In this document: one piece after another, positions 35,590-45,117 of the stretch
Layout of the letters: the number at the start of each line of letters is the position of its first letter
Position numbering within the stretch: the stretch's first letter is position 1
Assembly (NCBI RefSeq): GCF_040215725.1
Contig: NZ_CP157967.1
Coordinates: 2,356,001 to 2,420,000, forward strand
From: Rhizobium sp. ZPR4
Lineage (GTDB): Bacteria; Pseudomonadota; Alphaproteobacteria; Rhizobiales; Rhizobiaceae
Length of the DNA: 64,000 bases
Reading direction: 5' to 3'
The notes under the pieces: model-generated
What the model saw: the letters and a program-made list of their open reading frames with translations, nothing else
Databases searched by the model: none
What the model was told of the DNA's origin: nothing
Position numbers and translations under genes: made by a program

Positions 35590-37359
35590 TCAGCTCAGGC
35601 TCGATGCCTCGGCTGATTTCAGCAAAGCCGCGGTCTCGCTTTCGCAAGAAGGATAGCCGATAGCATAGCCCTGAAGCTCGTCGCAGCCGACTTCAGCCAG
35701 AACGCGCGCATGATCCTCGGTCTCGACCCCTTCGGCGACCACCTCGACATTCAATGTGCGTGCGATTTCGATAATGGAGCCGACAAGACGACGCTGCTCC
35801 GCAGACACCGTTACGGCAGTCACCAGCTGCCGGTCTATCTTCAGTCGCTTCGGTTTCAGCTTGACGAGGCCGATCAGCGAAGCATGACCAGAGCCGAAAT
35901 CGTCGATCTCGATATCGATTCCCATTTCCTTGATACCGGCGATATTGGCAAGCACCGCCTCATCGGGCTCATCCAGAAAGATGGTCTCCACCAGCTCGAA
36001 GGCGATGGCGTGGCGCGGTATTCTGAGCGCCTTCAAACCGTCGATCAGGTCGGGATCGGCAAGCCGGCGACCGGAGATATTCACGGCAATACGCGGCGGT
36101 GAAAGGCCCTGCGAAACCCAGGCTGCCCGATCCGCCAGTGCGCGCTTCAGCACAGCCGCATCGATCTCCGCGGTAAATCCATATTCATCGGCGACCTTGA
36201 GGAAGGCCACGGGGCTCAGCAATCCCCTTCCCGGATGCCGCCAACGTGCCAGCGCCTCCAGTCCGACGATGCGGCGGCTCTGCGCATCCACCTGAATCTG
36301 ATAGAAGGGCTCGATCTGCCGCAGCACCGGCGCCAATCGCAACTCGTCGGCCAGACGGCGTTCTGCATGCAGATCGGACTGGAGCTGCGGCGTGAAGAAC
36401 TCCACCCGGTTGCGACCGAGTTTCTTGGCTTGAAAAAGGGCGACATCGGATTCTGCCAACAGATTGCCTGCGCCGCTCGTCTGGCCTATCGCCACACCGA
36501 TGGACGCGCCGATCTTCAGCATCTCGTTGCCGAAACGCACTTCGCGACGCAATCGCGATAAAATATCGTCGGCGATGGCCTGAAGCCTTTCGACACTGCC
36601 GATATTGACCAGCACGGCCACAAACTCGTCGCCGCCGATGCGGGCGACGATGTCGTTGGCGGTTATCGCTCCGGAAATGCGGGCGGCTGCGCTCTGCAGC
36701 GTGGCATCACCAGCCGCATGGCCCCATTTGTCGTTGATCTCCTTGAACCCATCGAGATCGATATGGAGGATCGCCAAGGTCCCGACAGATGCATCGTTGT
36801 GCAACTCGGCCAGACGCCGGTCGAAATAGCGGCGATTTGGAAGGCCTGTGAGATAATCGTGGTCGGCGGCATGCTCTATGCGCGCACGACTGTGCTCCAA
36901 TGCAACGGCGCGGGCTTCGGCGATGGCTTTTTGGCCGGTTAACTCGCGATTGAGCAGGACGTCAGCAGTGACGTCCCATTCCGCGCCGATGAAGGAAGGC
37001 GCCCCTTCGGCATCCTCATAATAATGCGCGCGCGAACGCAGATGGCGTACCTCGCCTCCCGGCAGGATGATGCGGAACTGGGAATTGTAGAAACCCTTCC
37101 TGGCCAGCGCGATATCGAAATCGTGGATAGCCCCTTCGATATCCTCGGGATGCAGCGCATTCATCCAGACGTCGGAGGAAACCCTGCGCTCATGAAGCCC
37201 GGTCCCGTAGAGCTTGTGCATCTGCGAGTCCCAAAGCAGTTCCTGCTCGTTGACATTATGCTGCCAGACACCGATTTGAGACGCCTCCAGCGCCAGCTCC
37301 AGCCTCCTCAAAAGGTCCTGGAACTCTTCTTCGCTTCGTCCTGATGTCGTCCCTGCCAA
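35590..37359 (-). CDS. PAS-GGDEF-EAL cyclic-di-GMP enzyme
   Basis: The 589 residues comprise an N-terminal PAS domain (about 10-130, LELALEASQIGVWQHNVNEQ), GGDEF (about 165-320, VARIGGDEFVAVLV) and EAL (about 330-580, IVGLEALARWRHPGRG). EAL metal and catalytic residues are present (VNISG, FELVETIF, IDDFGSGHASL, LKIDRQLV, EGVETEDHA). GGDEF is intact, but the RxxD inhibitory site is absent (TAND at that position). It has no membrane helix, so it is a soluble sensor. It makes and/or breaks c-di-GMP, influencing motility and biofilm. Confidence 0.93.
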   Translation of the reverse strand: MAGTTSGRSEEEFQDLLRRLELALEASQIGVWQHNVNEQELLWDSQMHKLYGTGLHERRVSSDVWMNALHPEDIEGAIHDFDIALARKGFYNSQFRIILPGGEVRHLRSRAHYYEDAEGAPSFIGAEWDVTADVLLNRELTGQKAIAEARAVALEHSRARIEHAADHDYLTGLPNRRYFDRRLAELHNDASVGTLAILHIDLDGFKEINDKWGHAAGDATLQSAAARISGAITANDIVARIGGDEFVAVLVNIGSVERLQAIADDILSRLRREVRFGNEMLKIGASIGVAIGQTSGAGNLLAESDVALFQAKKLGRNRVEFFTPQLQSDLHAERRLADELRLAPVLRQIEPFYQIQVDAQSRRIVGLEALARWRHPGRGLLSPVAFLKVADEYGFTAEIDAAVLKRALADRAAWVSQGLSPPRIAVNISGRRLADPDLIDGLKALRIPRHAIAFELVETIFLDEPDEAVLANIAGIKEMGIDIEIDDFGSGHASLIGLVKLKPKRLKIDRQLVTAVTVSAEQRRLVGSIIEIARTLNVEVVAEGVETEDHARVLAEVGCDELQGYAIGYPSCESETAALLKSAEASSLS

Positions 37360-37504
37360 AGAGCACCACCCCCTTCGGAAACTGAAGAGACTAACTAATC
37401 GCAGCCAATTATAGTTGCACTACTCCCTTTCGCGAACTTTAATGGCTGCGCAAGCTACCCAAATTAACAGCAGAGCTCCAATCCTTGCCGGCGGCCGACG
37501 CCTG

Positions 37505-39289
37505 TCAATGATTGTGCCTCGGCGGATTGGCGGCGATGCCGCGGAAATCGGCGGCGCCATCCAGCACGGCTCCGTCGGAAAGCTGCGTGACCGAACGGCG
37601 ATAGATGCGCTGCCACGGCGTCGCATCCGGCGGCACCGCCGGGATGCCGTCGCCCTTGCGACGCGCGATCTCTGCCTCGTCCACCAGCATGTCGCAGCGT
37701 CCCTGATTGAAATCGATGCGGATGATATCGCCAGTCCTGAGCCAGGCAAGCCCGCCGCCCGCAGCACTTTCCGGCGAGGCATTCAAAATGGAGGGACTGT
37801 CGGCCGTGCCCGACTGACGGCCATCGCCGATCGTCGGCAGGCTCTTGATGCCTCTTTTAAGAAGATGATCCGGCGGCTGCATGTTAACGACTTCGGCCGA
37901 TCCCGGCCAGCCGATCGGTCCGGCGCCGCGGATGGCGAGAATGGTTTTTTCGTCGATGCTGAGATCTGGATCGTTGATGCGTTTGTGATAATCCTCGGAG
38001 CCGTCGAAGACCACCGCCCTGCCCTCGAACACACCTTCGTGGCCTGGCTCCTGCAGGTAGCGGCTGCGGAACTCCTCGGAGACAACGCTCATCTTCATGA
38101 TGGCGAAGTCGAACAGATTGCCCTTCAGCACCAGGAAGCCGGCACGCTCCTTCAGCGGCTCTGCAAAAGGGCGGATGACCTCGCGGTCGGTCGCTTCTCT
38201 GTCCTTCAAATTCTCCGCCATCGTCCTGCCCGTCACCGTCGGACAGCTGCCATCCAGCTTGCCGGCCTGCAGCAGCTCCCACATGATGGCCGGAACGCCG
38301 CCGGCACGATGGAAGCGCTCGCCGAGATAGGCACCCGCCGGCTGCACATTGGCAAGCAGCGGAATGTCGAAGCCATGCACCTGCCAATCATCGGGATAAA
38401 GCTCGACGCCGGCGTGTTTGGCCATGGCGGCCAGATGCGGCTGCGCATTGGTCGAACCGCCGATAGCGGAATTGACCTTGATAGCATTGAGGAAGGCCTC
38501 GCGCGTCAGCACGTCAGAAGGCTTGATATCGGCAAGAACCAGTTCGACCGCCCGCCGTCCGGTGCGGTAGGCCATCTGCCCGCGCTCGCGATAGGCGCCG
38601 GGAATGGCGGCACAGCCGGTCAGCGACATGCCGAGCGCTTCGGCCATGGCATTCATCGTCGAAGCCGTTCCCATGGTGTTGCAATGACCGATCGAGGGCG
38701 CCGAGGCGAGCGACGCCTCCATGAATTCTTCCTCGTCGATCTCGCCAGCCGCGAGCTTGCGGCGCGAGCGCCAGATCACGGTGCCAGAGCCGGCAAGCTC
38801 GCCCTCATGCCAGCCATCGAGCATCGGGCCGCCGGAGAGAACGATCGCCGGGATATTGACGGTCGAGGCCGCCATCAGCGCCGACGGCGTGGTCTTGTCG
38901 CAGCCGGTCGTCAGCACGACGCCGTCGAGCGGATAGCCATAGAGCACTTCCACCAGGCCGAGATAGGCAAGATTGCGGTCGAGCGCCGCCGTCGGGCGCT
39001 TGCAGTTTTCGAAGATCGGATGCGTCGGAAACTCGATCGGAATGCCGCCGGCATCGCGAATACCGTCGCGCACGCGCTTGGCGAGATCGAGGTGATGGCG
39101 ATTGCAGGGCGTGAGATCGCTACCGCTCTGGGCGATGCCGATGATCGGCTTGCCGGACCGCAGCTCTTCCGGGGTAATGCCGTAGTTCATGAAGCGCTCG
39201 AGATACAGCGCCGTCATATCGATATGATCCGGATTGTCGAACCAGTCCTGCGAACGCAGACGACGCTTGGATGCACCCTTGTCGCTCAT
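37505..39289 (-). CDS. IlvD/Edd-family sugar-acid dehydratase
   Basis: The 594-residue Fe-S dehydratase has cluster motifs LTTGCDKTTPSALMAA and APSIGHCNTMGTASTMNAMA, and AIGGSTNAQPHLAAMAKHAG in the active site. The length matches pentonate dehydratases (L-arabonate/D-xylonate type) rather than short IlvD. It removes water from a sugar acid to a 2-keto-3-deoxy acid. The ATG at 39289 has AGGA just upstream and lies 7 bases after the preceding gene. It is the second gene of a two-gene operon. Confidence 0.9.
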   Translation of the reverse strand: MSDKGASKRRLRSQDWFDNPDHIDMTALYLERFMNYGITPEELRSGKPIIGIAQSGSDLTPCNRHHLDLAKRVRDGIRDAGGIPIEFPTHPIFENCKRPTAALDRNLAYLGLVEVLYGYPLDGVVLTTGCDKTTPSALMAASTVNIPAIVLSGGPMLDGWHEGELAGSGTVIWRSRRKLAAGEIDEEEFMEASLASAPSIGHCNTMGTASTMNAMAEALGMSLTGCAAIPGAYRERGQMAYRTGRRAVELVLADIKPSDVLTREAFLNAIKVNSAIGGSTNAQPHLAAMAKHAGVELYPDDWQVHGFDIPLLANVQPAGAYLGERFHRAGGVPAIMWELLQAGKLDGSCPTVTGRTMAENLKDREATDREVIRPFAEPLKERAGFLVLKGNLFDFAIMKMSVVSEEFRSRYLQEPGHEGVFEGRAVVFDGSEDYHKRINDPDLSIDEKTILAIRGAGPIGWPGSAEVVNMQPPDHLLKRGIKSLPTIGDGRQSGTADSPSILNASPESAAGGGLAWLRTGDIIRIDFNQGRCDMLVDEAEIARRKGDGIPAVPPDATPWQRIYRRSVTQLSDGAVLDGAADFRGIAANPPRHNH

Positions 39290-39296
39290 CTCTTCC

Positions 39297-40181
39297 TCAC
39301 GCCTTTCCTTGGGCATTCTTGTCTTCCAGATGCTGCAGCAGGCCGCTGTGATCCTGCTCGCCGCCGCCATTCTCCACGAATTCGGCAAACTCGGCCCGAA
39401 CGACCTCGGTCAACGGCAGATGAAGTGACAGGTTCTGCGCCGCCGCCAGCACCGTATCGAGATCCTTCAATTGGTTGCGGGCGGTTCCGCCCGGCTCGAA
39501 ATTGCGCTCGATCATGCGCTGGCCATGCAGCTCCAGAATCCGGCTTTCGGCAAAGCCGCCGCGAATGGCGTCACGAAACGCTTCGCGCGAGCCCCCGCCG
39601 GCCTCGACCAGTAGCATCGCTTCCGCGACGGCACCGATAGTCACCGCAACGATCTGCTGATTGCCGAGTTTTGCGAGCTGGCCTGTCCCGCTTGGGCCGA
39701 CGCGGGTTACGCGCCCGAGAGGCGCCATGATATCGCGCACACTGTCGATGACGCCGGCATCGCCGCCCGCCATGATTGCGAGCGTTCCGGCAGCCGCGCC
39801 GACCACGCCGCCGGAGACCGGCGCATCGATATGACGGATGCCGCGCTCGGCGAGTTTGAAGGCATGTTCGCGGGCAACAGCCGGCGATATCGAGCTGTTG
39901 TCGATAACAACCGTTCCAGACTCCAGCACATCGGCCACGCCGCTGCCGAACAGGACTTCACCGACGGCGCCGCCATTGGTGAGCATGGTGAAAACCACCT
40001 CGGCTCCCCGCGCCGCCTCCACCGCGGTATCCGCAACGGTCGCGCCATCGGCGGCCAGAGGTTCCGCCTTGCTCCGGTCGCGGTTCCAGACCGTCACGGC
40101 AAAACCGGCGGCCAGCAGCCGCCGTGCCATCGGCGCTCCCATCAATCCCGTACCGAGAAAAGCGATCTTCCTGCCGCTCAT
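39297..40181 (-). CDS. Beta-hydroxyacid dehydrogenase (GarR/HIBADH family)
   Basis: The 294-residue NAD(P) enzyme has Rossmann loop IAFLGTGLMGAPMARRLL, substrate motif HIDAPVSGGVVGAAAGTLAI, and catalytic Lys in GQLAKLGNQQIVAV. The group includes tartronate semialdehyde reductase and 3-hydroxyisobutyrate dehydrogenase. Upstream of the sugar-acid dehydratase by 7 bases, it probably acts in the same sugar-acid pathway; the exact substrate is unknown. AGGA precedes the ATG. Confidence 0.88.
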   Translation of the reverse strand: MSGRKIAFLGTGLMGAPMARRLLAAGFAVTVWNRDRSKAEPLAADGATVADTAVEAARGAEVVFTMLTNGGAVGEVLFGSGVADVLESGTVVIDNSSISPAVAREHAFKLAERGIRHIDAPVSGGVVGAAAGTLAIMAGGDAGVIDSVRDIMAPLGRVTRVGPSGTGQLAKLGNQQIVAVTIGAVAEAMLLVEAGGGSREAFRDAIRGGFAESRILELHGQRMIERNFEPGGTARNQLKDLDTVLAAAQNLSLHLPLTEVVRAEFAEFVENGGGEQDHSGLLQHLEDKNAQGKA

Positions 40182-40367
40182 AGCCTATCCTCCGAATGGA
40201 ACGCGCGGGCCTCGCATCTGCATGCTATCGCTCTTTCGGCCCTTGCGCCAACGGGCCACTCCTCACGCCCGATGTACGTCAATCAAATCGTCCAAGAGCT
40301 TGATAAACCTATGGTGCCAGCATGCAAAGGAAATCGGCATGCTTGCGGCAGATTCTTCAAAGGCCGA

Positions 40368-40399
40368 ATAAGGAAAAGGCGGGACCTTTCGGTCCCGCC
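40368..40399 (-). terminator. Terminator of the RND efflux operon
   Basis: GGCGGGACC (40378-40386)-TTTC-GGTCCCGCC (40391-40399) is a perfect 9-bp stem, followed on the minus strand by TTTTCCTTATT. It lies 40 bases past the pump gene. Confidence 0.88.
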
Positions 40400-40438
40400 C
40401 ATGGCCTGTCGAGCACTGGAGTACTGTCGGCACGGCCC

Positions 40439-43400
40439 CTATTCGGCGGCGATCGGGAGTACCTCCGCCGAATGTTCGTTGTCGTTGTGCGGGTGCTGCT
40501 TCAGCGGACGGTTGCCCGTGACGCGGCGGATCAGCACGTAGAACACCGGCGTCATGAAGATGCCGAAGAAGGTGACGCCGATCATGCCCGAGAACACCGC
40601 GATACCCATGGCGGCGCGCATCTCGGCACCAGCGCCGGTCGAGGTGACCAGCGGCACGACACCCATGATGAAGGCCATGGAAGTCATCAGGATCGGACGC
40701 AGACGCAGGCGGCTGGCCTCTATCGCTGCCTGAACCGGCGTGCGGCCTTCGAACTCCAGCTCGCGAGCGAATTCCACGATCAGGATCGCGTTCTTCGCCG
40801 ACAAGCCCACCAACACCACCAGACCAATCTGGGTGAAGATGTTGTTGTCCCCACCCATGAGCCAAACGCCGGTCAGCGCTGCCAATACACCCATCGGCAC
40901 GATCATGACGATGGCGAGCGGCAAGGTCAGGCTCTCATATTGGGCGGCCAGCACCAGGAAGACCAGCAGCAGCGCCAGCGGGAAGACGACGATGCTGGAA
41001 TTGCCAGCCAGAATCTGCTGGTAGGTCAAATCCGTCCACTCGAAGTCTATGCCGGCGGGCAACGTCTCATGCAGAATCTTCTCGATCGCCGCTTGTGCCT
41101 GACCCGACGAGAAGCCGGGCGCCGGGCCGCCATTGATGTCGGCGGCAAGGAAGCCGTTATAGCGGTTCGTACGCTCTGGACCGGTGGTGGCATCGACCTT
41201 CAGCAGAGCCGAAAGCGGGATCATCTGACCCGATGCCGAACGAACCTTCAACTGGCCGATATCTTCCGGCTGGGCGCGGAACTTGGCATCGGCCTGCACG
41301 CGGACGCTGTAGGTGCGGCCGAAGGCGTTGAAGTCGTTCACATAGAGCGAACCGAGATAGATCTGCAGCGTCTGGAAGACGTCGGTGACGGAGACCCCGA
41401 GTTGCTCGGCCTTGGCGCGGTCGAGATCGGCGAAAAGCTGCGGCACGTTGATCTGGAAGCTCGAGAAGATGCCGGCGAGTTCCGGTGTCTGGTAGGCCTT
41501 GGCGATCACTGCCTTGGCCGCCTGGTCGAGCGTCTGGTTGCCGAGGCCGGCGCGATCCTCGATCTGCAGCTTGAAGCCGCCTGTCGTGCCGAGACCGTTG
41601 ACTGGCGGCGGCGGGAACATGGCGATGAAGGCATCCTGGATGGCACCGAACTTGTGGTTTAGCGCCATGGCAATCGCCCCGCCCGAAAGGTCGGGCGTCT
41701 TGCGCTCATCAAAGTCCTTCAGCGTGACGAAAACGATACCGGCATTCGAGGAATTGGTGAAGCCGTTAATCGACAGGCCCGGGAAGGCGATCGCATTGGC
41801 GACGCCCGGCTGCTTCAGCGCGATATCAGTCATGCGCTTAATCACGTCTTCCGTGCGGTCGAGGCTTGCGGCATCCGGCAACTGTGCGAAGCCGATCAGA
41901 TACTGCTTGTCCTGTGACGGCACGAAACCGCCTGGAACCGTTGTGAACAGGCTATAGGTCGCTCCCACCAGCGCGAGATAGATCACCATTACGATGCTCT
42001 TGCGCGACAGCAGGCCGCCGACGCCCTTGCCGTAGTATTTCGAACCGGCTCCGAACGCCCGGTTGAAACCACGGAAGAACCAGCCGAAGACCGCGTCCAT
42101 GACCCGCGTCAACCGATCCTTCGGCGCATGATGACCCTTCAGGAGCAGGGATGCCAGTGCCGGAGACAGGGTAAGCGAGTTGAAGGCCGAGATGACGGTC
42201 GAGATGGCGATCGTCAGCGCGAATTGGCGGTAGAACTGGCCGGACAGGCCGGAGATGAAGGCGAGCGGCACGAAGACCGCGACGAGCACCAGCGCGATCG
42301 CGATGATCGGACCGGAGACTTCCTTCATGGCCTTGTAGGTGGCGTCGCGCGGACTGAGCCCGTTCTCGATATTGCGTTCGACGTTTTCCACGACCACGAT
42401 CGCGTCGTCCACGACGATACCGATCGCCAGCACCAGGCCGAACAGACTGAGTGCATTGATCGAGAATCCGAAGACGTACATCACCGCAAAGGTGCCGATG
42501 ATCGACACCGGAACGGCGATCAGCGGGATGATCGAGGCGCGCCATGTCTGCAGGAACAGGATGACGACGAGGACGACTAGCGCGATGGCTTCGAGCAGCG
42601 TGTCGATCACCTTCTCGATCGAGGCGCGGACGAATTTTGTCGTATCGTAGACGATATCGTACTTGACGCCCGCCGGCATGGCCTTCTGCAGCTCGTTCAT
42701 GGTCGAGCGCACATTGTTCGCGATCTCGATCGCATTCGAACCGGGTGCCTGGAGAACCGCAACGGCGACGGCCGGCTTGCCGTCGAGCAGCGAACGCAGC
42801 GTATAGTCTTCCGCACCCAGTTCGACGCGAGCGACGTCGCGAAGGCGAGTGATCTCGCTATTGGCCCCCGTCTTGACAATGATGTTGCCGAACTCCTCGG
42901 GTGTGCGCAGGCGGCCCTGAGCATTGACGTTGAGCTGCATATCCACGCCCGGCCGGCTGGGCGAGGCACCGATGATGCCGGCCGCAGCCTGGACGTTCTG
43001 CGAGCTGATCGCATTGCTGATGTCGCTGGCGGCAAGATTGTGCTCGGCCGCCTTCTGCGGATCGATCCAGACGCGCATGGAATAGTCGCCGGCGCCGAAG
43101 ACCTGCACCTGCCCGACGCCTTCGATGCGGGCGAGCCGATCCTTGACGTTCAGGGTTGCGTAGTTTCGCAGATAGGTGATGTCGTGGTCGGCCCCGTCCG
43201 AGACGAGGTTGACGACCATGATGAAGTCGGGCGAGCTCTTGACGGTCGTGATGCCGAGGGCACGCACTTCGGTGGGCAGGCGTGGCTCAGCCTGCGAAAC
43301 CCGGTTTTGCACGAGCTGCTGCGCCTTGTCGGGATCGGTACCGAGCTTGAAGGTTACCGTCACGTTGAGAACGCCGTCGGACGTTGCCTGGCTGGACATG

Positions 43401-43636
43401 TAGAGCATGCCCTCGACACCGTTGATCTGCTCTTCGAGCGGCGTCGCCACCGTTTCCGCAATAACGGTCGGGTTGGCGCCAGGATAGGTGGCGCGCACGA
43501 CAATCGACGGCGGCACGACCTCCGGATATTCGGAGATCGGCAGCGCCCTGAGGCCGATCAGGCCGGCGACCACGATGAGGACCGAAAGAACACCGGCAAA
43601 GACCGGGCGGTCGACAAAGAATCTGGAGATGTTCAT
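40439..43636 (-). CDS. RND multidrug efflux permease (HAE1, MexF-like)
   Basis: The 1065-residue RND pump has 12 transmembrane helices and two large periplasmic loops. The proton relay is intact: GIVVDDAIVVVENVERNI carries the paired Asp and LVGLSAKNAILIVEFARE the Lys. The N-terminus MNISRFFVDRPVFAGVLSVL is typical. It exports hydrophobic drugs or metabolites with the adaptor encoded just upstream. No outer-membrane channel gene lies nearby, so it likely uses a TolC from elsewhere. Confidence 0.95.
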   Translation of the reverse strand: MNISRFFVDRPVFAGVLSVLIVVAGLIGLRALPISEYPEVVPPSIVVRATYPGANPTVIAETVATPLEEQINGVEGMLYMSSQATSDGVLNVTVTFKLGTDPDKAQQLVQNRVSQAEPRLPTEVRALGITTVKSSPDFIMVVNLVSDGADHDITYLRNYATLNVKDRLARIEGVGQVQVFGAGDYSMRVWIDPQKAAEHNLAASDISNAISSQNVQAAAGIIGASPSRPGVDMQLNVNAQGRLRTPEEFGNIIVKTGANSEITRLRDVARVELGAEDYTLRSLLDGKPAVAVAVLQAPGSNAIEIANNVRSTMNELQKAMPAGVKYDIVYDTTKFVRASIEKVIDTLLEAIALVVLVVILFLQTWRASIIPLIAVPVSIIGTFAVMYVFGFSINALSLFGLVLAIGIVVDDAIVVVENVERNIENGLSPRDATYKAMKEVSGPIIAIALVLVAVFVPLAFISGLSGQFYRQFALTIAISTVISAFNSLTLSPALASLLLKGHHAPKDRLTRVMDAVFGWFFRGFNRAFGAGSKYYGKGVGGLLSRKSIVMVIYLALVGATYSLFTTVPGGFVPSQDKQYLIGFAQLPDAASLDRTEDVIKRMTDIALKQPGVANAIAFPGLSINGFTNSSNAGIVFVTLKDFDERKTPDLSGGAIAMALNHKFGAIQDAFIAMFPPPPVNGLGTTGGFKLQIEDRAGLGNQTLDQAAKAVIAKAYQTPELAGIFSSFQINVPQLFADLDRAKAEQLGVSVTDVFQTLQIYLGSLYVNDFNAFGRTYSVRVQADAKFRAQPEDIGQLKVRSASGQMIPLSALLKVDATTGPERTNRYNGFLAADINGGPAPGFSSGQAQAAIEKILHETLPAGIDFEWTDLTYQQILAGNSSIVVFPLALLLVFLVLAAQYESLTLPLAIVMIVPMGVLAALTGVWLMGGDNNIFTQIGLVVLVGLSAKNAILIVEFARELEFEGRTPVQAAIEASRLRLRPILMTSMAFIMGVVPLVTSTGAGAEMRAAMGIAVFSGMIGVTFFGIFMTPVFYVLIRRVTGNRPLKQHPHNDNEHSAEVLPIAAE

Positions 43637-43755
43637 ATCAAAGCCCTCTACGGGGTGAAAGCGGATGCAAAATCCCTGCCCGGCGAGCTAGGAGCCGCCG
43701 GCGGATCATGTGAATTCGGATGTCGGCCTTCTCCCCACGGGCAGAAGGCAAAGTC

Positions 43756-44946
43756 TTACTGAGCGGTCGCGACCTTCTCTGCCAACTGCGGTGCGACGAC
43801 CGCACCGGGACGGATGCGCTGCAGCCCGTTGACAACGACCTTTTCGCCGACTTTCAGGCCGTCCTCGATCACGCGCTCGCCATCGGCCAGCGAACCGAGT
43901 TGGACCTGCCGGTAATTGACCTTGTTGTCGCCATCAACCACGAAGACGAACTTCTTGTCCTGGTCGGTGCCGACTGCGCGGTCGCTGATGACGAGCTTGG
44001 TCTCGGCCTTCGGTTGGCCCATGCGGACCCGCACGAACTGGCCGGGGATGAGGCGGCCACCGGGATTGTCGAACACGGCGCGAACGCTGACGGTGCCGCT
44101 TGCCGCGTCGACTTCGTTGTCGATCAGTTGCAGTTTGCCCTTGATGGGCGTGCCATTATCGCTTGCCGTGCCGATCTGTACCGGAATCTGCTCGACCGGC
44201 GGAACCGCGCCGCCGGTAGCCGGCAGTTCGGAGAGAGCCTGGGTCACGGTCTGCTCATTGGCGCTGAAGCTCGCATAGATCGGATCGACCGAAACGAGCG
44301 TCGTCAGCGCCGTGGAGGAGGCGCCGGCAGCAACAAGGTTGCCGACTGTAACGGCGATCTTGCCGACACGACCAGCGATCGGGGCACGGACCTGCGTATA
44401 GTCGAGATTTAACTGCGCCGTCTGCAAGGTTGCTTGCGCCGCCTTCAGATTGGCTTCCGCCGCAGCGTAATTGCTGGCGCGTGTGTCCATATCGCTCTGC
44501 GAGATCGTCTTGTTGTCGAAGAGCTTCTGGCCGCGATCGACCTCGACTTTGGTCAGATTAAGAGTGGCCTTCGCCGCGCCAACCTGCGCCTGTGCCTGAG
44601 CGACGGCCACCTCATAGGGAGCGGGATCGATCGTGACAAGCAGGTCGCCCTGCTTGACCAGGGCGCCTTCGCGGAAATGCACGGACTGGATTGCACCAGC
44701 CACGCGCGGCCGGATCTCGACGCGGTCAATGGCCTCGAGCCGGCCGGAAAACTCCTGCCAGGACGTGATGTCGCGCGGCTCGACGGCAGCAACCGTAACG
44801 GGGACAGCCGGCGGTGCCGCCTGGCTCGCCGCCTCGGTTGCCTGAGCGCCGCGCGGCAGCTCCAGATAGAAGGCCGCGCCTGCAACAGCCGCAGCAACAC
44901 CCATGCCGGCGCCCCACAGGGCCCAGCTCTTACCGTTGGACTTCAT
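43756..44946 (-). CDS. RND efflux periplasmic adaptor (membrane fusion protein)
   Basis: The 396-residue protein has an N-terminal membrane anchor/signal (SWALWGAGMGVAAAVAGAAF), a lipoyl half (VEIRPRVAGAIQSVHFREGA), a coiled-coil hairpin (about 100-160), the second lipoyl half (DYTQVRAPIAGRVGKIAVTV) and beta-barrel regions. It bridges the RND pump and the outer-membrane channel. The ATG at 44946 has AAGGAGAG 6-8 bases upstream; longer frames lack a site. It is first in the operon, 119 bases before the pump gene. Confidence 0.93.
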   Translation of the reverse strand: MKSNGKSWALWGAGMGVAAAVAGAAFYLELPRGAQATEAASQAAPPAVPVTVAAVEPRDITSWQEFSGRLEAIDRVEIRPRVAGAIQSVHFREGALVKQGDLLVTIDPAPYEVAVAQAQAQVGAAKATLNLTKVEVDRGQKLFDNKTISQSDMDTRASNYAAAEANLKAAQATLQTAQLNLDYTQVRAPIAGRVGKIAVTVGNLVAAGASSTALTTLVSVDPIYASFSANEQTVTQALSELPATGGAVPPVEQIPVQIGTASDNGTPIKGKLQLIDNEVDAASGTVSVRAVFDNPGGRLIPGQFVRVRMGQPKAETKLVISDRAVGTDQDKKFVFVVDGDNKVNYRQVQLGSLADGERVIEDGLKVGEKVVVNGLQRIRPGAVVAPQLAEKVATAQ

Positions 44947-45117
44947 GTTAGTCTCTCCTTTGGCCCCGTCTTGGGACACGGGACCGCAAATTCCTGTCGT
45001 CTCTATAAAATCAGGGGCCGAAGCACCGCGCATCCGCGTGACCATCGCTTCGGTCTCATGCCTTCGACGTCAGTCCAATCCCGCATTTAACCCTTGCGGA
45101 CTGGATTTCTTAGTCGA

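Noticed and set aside
37415..39640. Plus-strand open frame opposite the sugar-acid dehydratase
   Set aside because: No motif, Arg/His-rich composition, and complete overlap with a gene carrying intact Fe-S dehydratase motifs.
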